Assembly: GCF_022637395.1 (NCBI RefSeq)
Contig: NZ_CP093339.1
Span: 62,001-126,000 of the forward strand
Direction of reading: 5' to 3'
Length of the DNA: 64,000 nucleotides
From: Shinella sp. H4-D48
GTDB lineage: Bacteria > Pseudomonadota > Alphaproteobacteria > Rhizobiales > Rhizobiaceae
Below, one piece after another: positions 62,675 to 64,000 of the stretch. The notes under the pieces are model-generated. The model had not been told where the DNA came from and ran no database searches. It saw only the letters and a list, made by a program, of their open reading frames with translations. The position numbers and the translations under genes were made by a program. How positions within the stretch are numbered: the stretch's first letter is position 1; each line of letters starts with the position of its first letter.

Positions 62675-63039
62675 GTAGCAGGATGAGCGCAACTGGGGGC
62701 GAGATCATATCCGGGGGCCGTGAAGACCGGACAGGGTAATCGTCAGGACCACGAAAGCGTCTTATCCGTTCAGGGCAGAGCCGGGCCGGGCCGCACGACG
62801 GGCTAAGCAGGACGAACCGAAGGCCAATAGCCTCTCCCATTCCATCGCTGAAATCCAATGCTCTTGTCGTCACAGGAAAGGATGGCGCATGTCCATCGAA
62901 CGCCCGCCTGCAGCACACTTGTCGCCCGTTCGTGCATTCGAACTCAATGGACACTGGAACACATTTTGACATCACCAGGAAATACCAATCGGGGCGGATC
63001 GAATGCGATATCCGCCCGCTAACAAGGGGAACGAATGAG
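62675..63039. other. Leader and promoter region of the outer-membrane channel gene
   Basis: These 365 bases have no supported coding frame. The right end contains a TTGACA-like -35 (62967) and a 26-base dyad (62992-63017) just before the ribosome-binding site AAGGGGA (63024-63030). Confidence 0.5.
62992..63017. promoter_or_regulatory. Inverted repeat before the channel gene
   Basis: GGGCGGAT (62992-62999) and ATCCGCCC (63010-63017) are perfect 8-base arms around a 10-base loop, ending 22 bases before the start codon. It could be an operator or a leader hairpin affecting translation. Confidence 0.45.
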
Positions 63040-63942
63040 ATGCATTTTCTGAATAAACGGACCAAATTGCTTGCGGCGTGGCTGGCATCTGGCTTTGCGA
63101 TGAGTTCACCGGCCAAGGCCGTGGATCTTGATGCGCTGGATCTAATTCCGGCTCCTAGCGGAACGAATGCCGTTCTGTCCTATTCGACCTTCGCCACGCG
63201 GGGAAGTTTCGTCACCACTGATGAACAGACGATCAAGGACGGAACCGGGCTGGATTCCTATGTGGGCATACTTCGCTATGTCCATTATACCGATATCGGC
63301 GGCCTGGCGTTTGCGCCGCAAGTGCTTCTGCCCTACGGCCGCTTGTACGATGGCAGCATAGGGGGAACGGCGCTGGAATCGGCAAGCGGCATCGGCGATC
63401 CGATCTTCGCGGCGCCGCTCTGGCTCGTCAACAACAAGGAAAGCGGGACGACATTCGCCGTTGTGCCATATCTCTTTGTGCCACTTGGGTCCTACGATGC
63501 CGGCGATGCGCTCAATCTGGGGGAGAACCGATGGAAATTCGATCTCCAGATCGGCGGTACGCAAGCACTGGGCAACGGTTTCACGGTGCAGGCGTCATTT
63601 GATGCCATGTGGTATGGGCGCAATCGCGATGCGATTTCAAACGGCGTCGGGCTGCTTGAGCAGGACAATACCTATCAGGGGCAAATCTGGCTGTCGTACA
63701 CGCCGCCCGTTGATACGAGCTGGAACGTGGCCGTTGGCTATTCGAAATACTGGGGTGGAGAACAGACACTGGACGGCATTGCGACCGGTTCTGCGACCAA
63801 GTCGGACCAGATCCGGTTGCAGGTCGCGAAGTTTCTGACACCGACATTCCAGATCCAGGGTCTTCTGCAGCGCGACGTGCGTGTGGAGGGCGGCTTCAAG
63901 GAAGATACCCGCGTGACGTTGCGTTTGATGAAGTTGTTCTAG
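63040..63942 (+). CDS. Outer-membrane channel of the phenol meta-pathway type (Phenol_MetA_deg family)
   Basis: This 300-residue exported beta-barrel protein has a signal peptide (LLAAWLASGFAMSSPAKA) followed by amphipathic strands (AFAPQVLLPYGRLY, TFAVVPYLFVPLGSYDAG, FTVQASFDAMWYGRN, WNVAVGYSKYWGG) and the aromatic C-terminal strand ending LRLMKLF, typical for Bam recognition. Proteins of this family sit in aromatic and terpene degradation clusters and are thought to admit hydrophobic substrates. I chose ATG 63040. Its presence suggests the cluster handles a poorly soluble or external organic compound. Confidence 0.87.
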   Translation: MHFLNKRTKLLAAWLASGFAMSSPAKAVDLDALDLIPAPSGTNAVLSYSTFATRGSFVTTDEQTIKDGTGLDSYVGILRYVHYTDIGGLAFAPQVLLPYGRLYDGSIGGTALESASGIGDPIFAAPLWLVNNKESGTTFAVVPYLFVPLGSYDAGDALNLGENRWKFDLQIGGTQALGNGFTVQASFDAMWYGRNRDAISNGVGLLEQDNTYQGQIWLSYTPPVDTSWNVAVGYSKYWGGEQTLDGIATGSATKSDQIRLQVAKFLTPTFQIQGLLQRDVRVEGGFKEDTRVTLRLMKLF

Positions 63943-64000
63943 GAGCCGGAGATTTACGCGTCGTTCCTGCAAAAGAAGATACGATTTCTTTGACAACAGA

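Noticed and set aside
1-64000. CRISPR arrays, insertion sequences, prophage genes, rRNA
   Set aside because: I saw no regularly spaced repeats, transposase, structural phage genes or rRNA-like sequence in the window.

Overview
The window looks like a piece of a large repABC replicon (megaplasmid or chromid) from a Rhizobiaceae-type alphaproteobacterium (Rhizobium, Agrobacterium, Shinella or Ensifer group). The evidence is a complete repA-repB-repC operon with a counter-transcribed RNA between repB and repC, two parS palindromes of the repABC type, an lpiA-acvB pair, a sigma-54-driven dctA with divergent dctBD, and high-GC coding throughout. I see no insertion sequence, CRISPR array, rRNA or complete tRNA.

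Layout. 1-4.7 kb: C4-dicarboxylate uptake (dctD partial, dctB, dctA). 4.8-8 kb: an Lrp regulator, a small unknown gene, a DUF983 membrane protein and a MocR regulator. 8-16.6 kb: two catabolic units on the minus strand, a class III aminotransferase with a succinate-semialdehyde-type dehydrogenase, and a LysR/aldehyde dehydrogenase/enolase-superfamily dehydratase/GMC oxidoreductase set. 16.6-22.5 kb: a PAS-GGDEF protein, D-alanine catabolism (alr, dadA, Lrp-type regulator), a dual-specificity-type phosphatase and a TerC protein. 22.5-29 kb: an RND efflux pair led by a hydrolase-fold protein without catalytic residues, under a divergent LysR gene. 29-33.8 kb: a VOC protein, acvB-lpiA and a structured sRNA. 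33.8-35.5 kb: hipBA with a double operator. 35.5-40.4 kb: the replication and partition region. 40.4-45 kb: LLM oxidoreductase, ZinT with a Zur-like box, and a chemoreceptor. 45.1-47 kb: a tyrosine recombinase and a broken DUF1403-like gene, which look like an island boundary.

47-64 kb is the most interesting part. It encodes three paralogous flavoproteins of the acyl-CoA dehydrogenase superfamily whose catalytic Glu is replaced by Asp in a Y/F-D-G/A-G-N-M-G motif. From memory they resemble fungal nitroalkane oxidase, which oxidises nitroalkanes to aldehydes and releases nitrite. Beside them are a stand-alone GTP cyclohydrolase II (flavin supply), NADH-nitrite reductase NirBD, a siroheme synthase, an aldehyde dehydrogenase, an SDR dehydrogenase, a SnoaL-like protein, two related AraC regulators, a SufR-like cysteine regulator and an outer-membrane channel of the phenol-degradation type. 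No nitrate reductase or nitrate/nitrite transporter accompanies nirBD. The parts fit one scheme: a nitro compound enters the cell, is oxidised to an aldehyde plus nitrite, the aldehyde is oxidised to an acid, and the nitrite is reduced to ammonium. This is an inference from gene content and active-site residues, not a demonstrated pathway.
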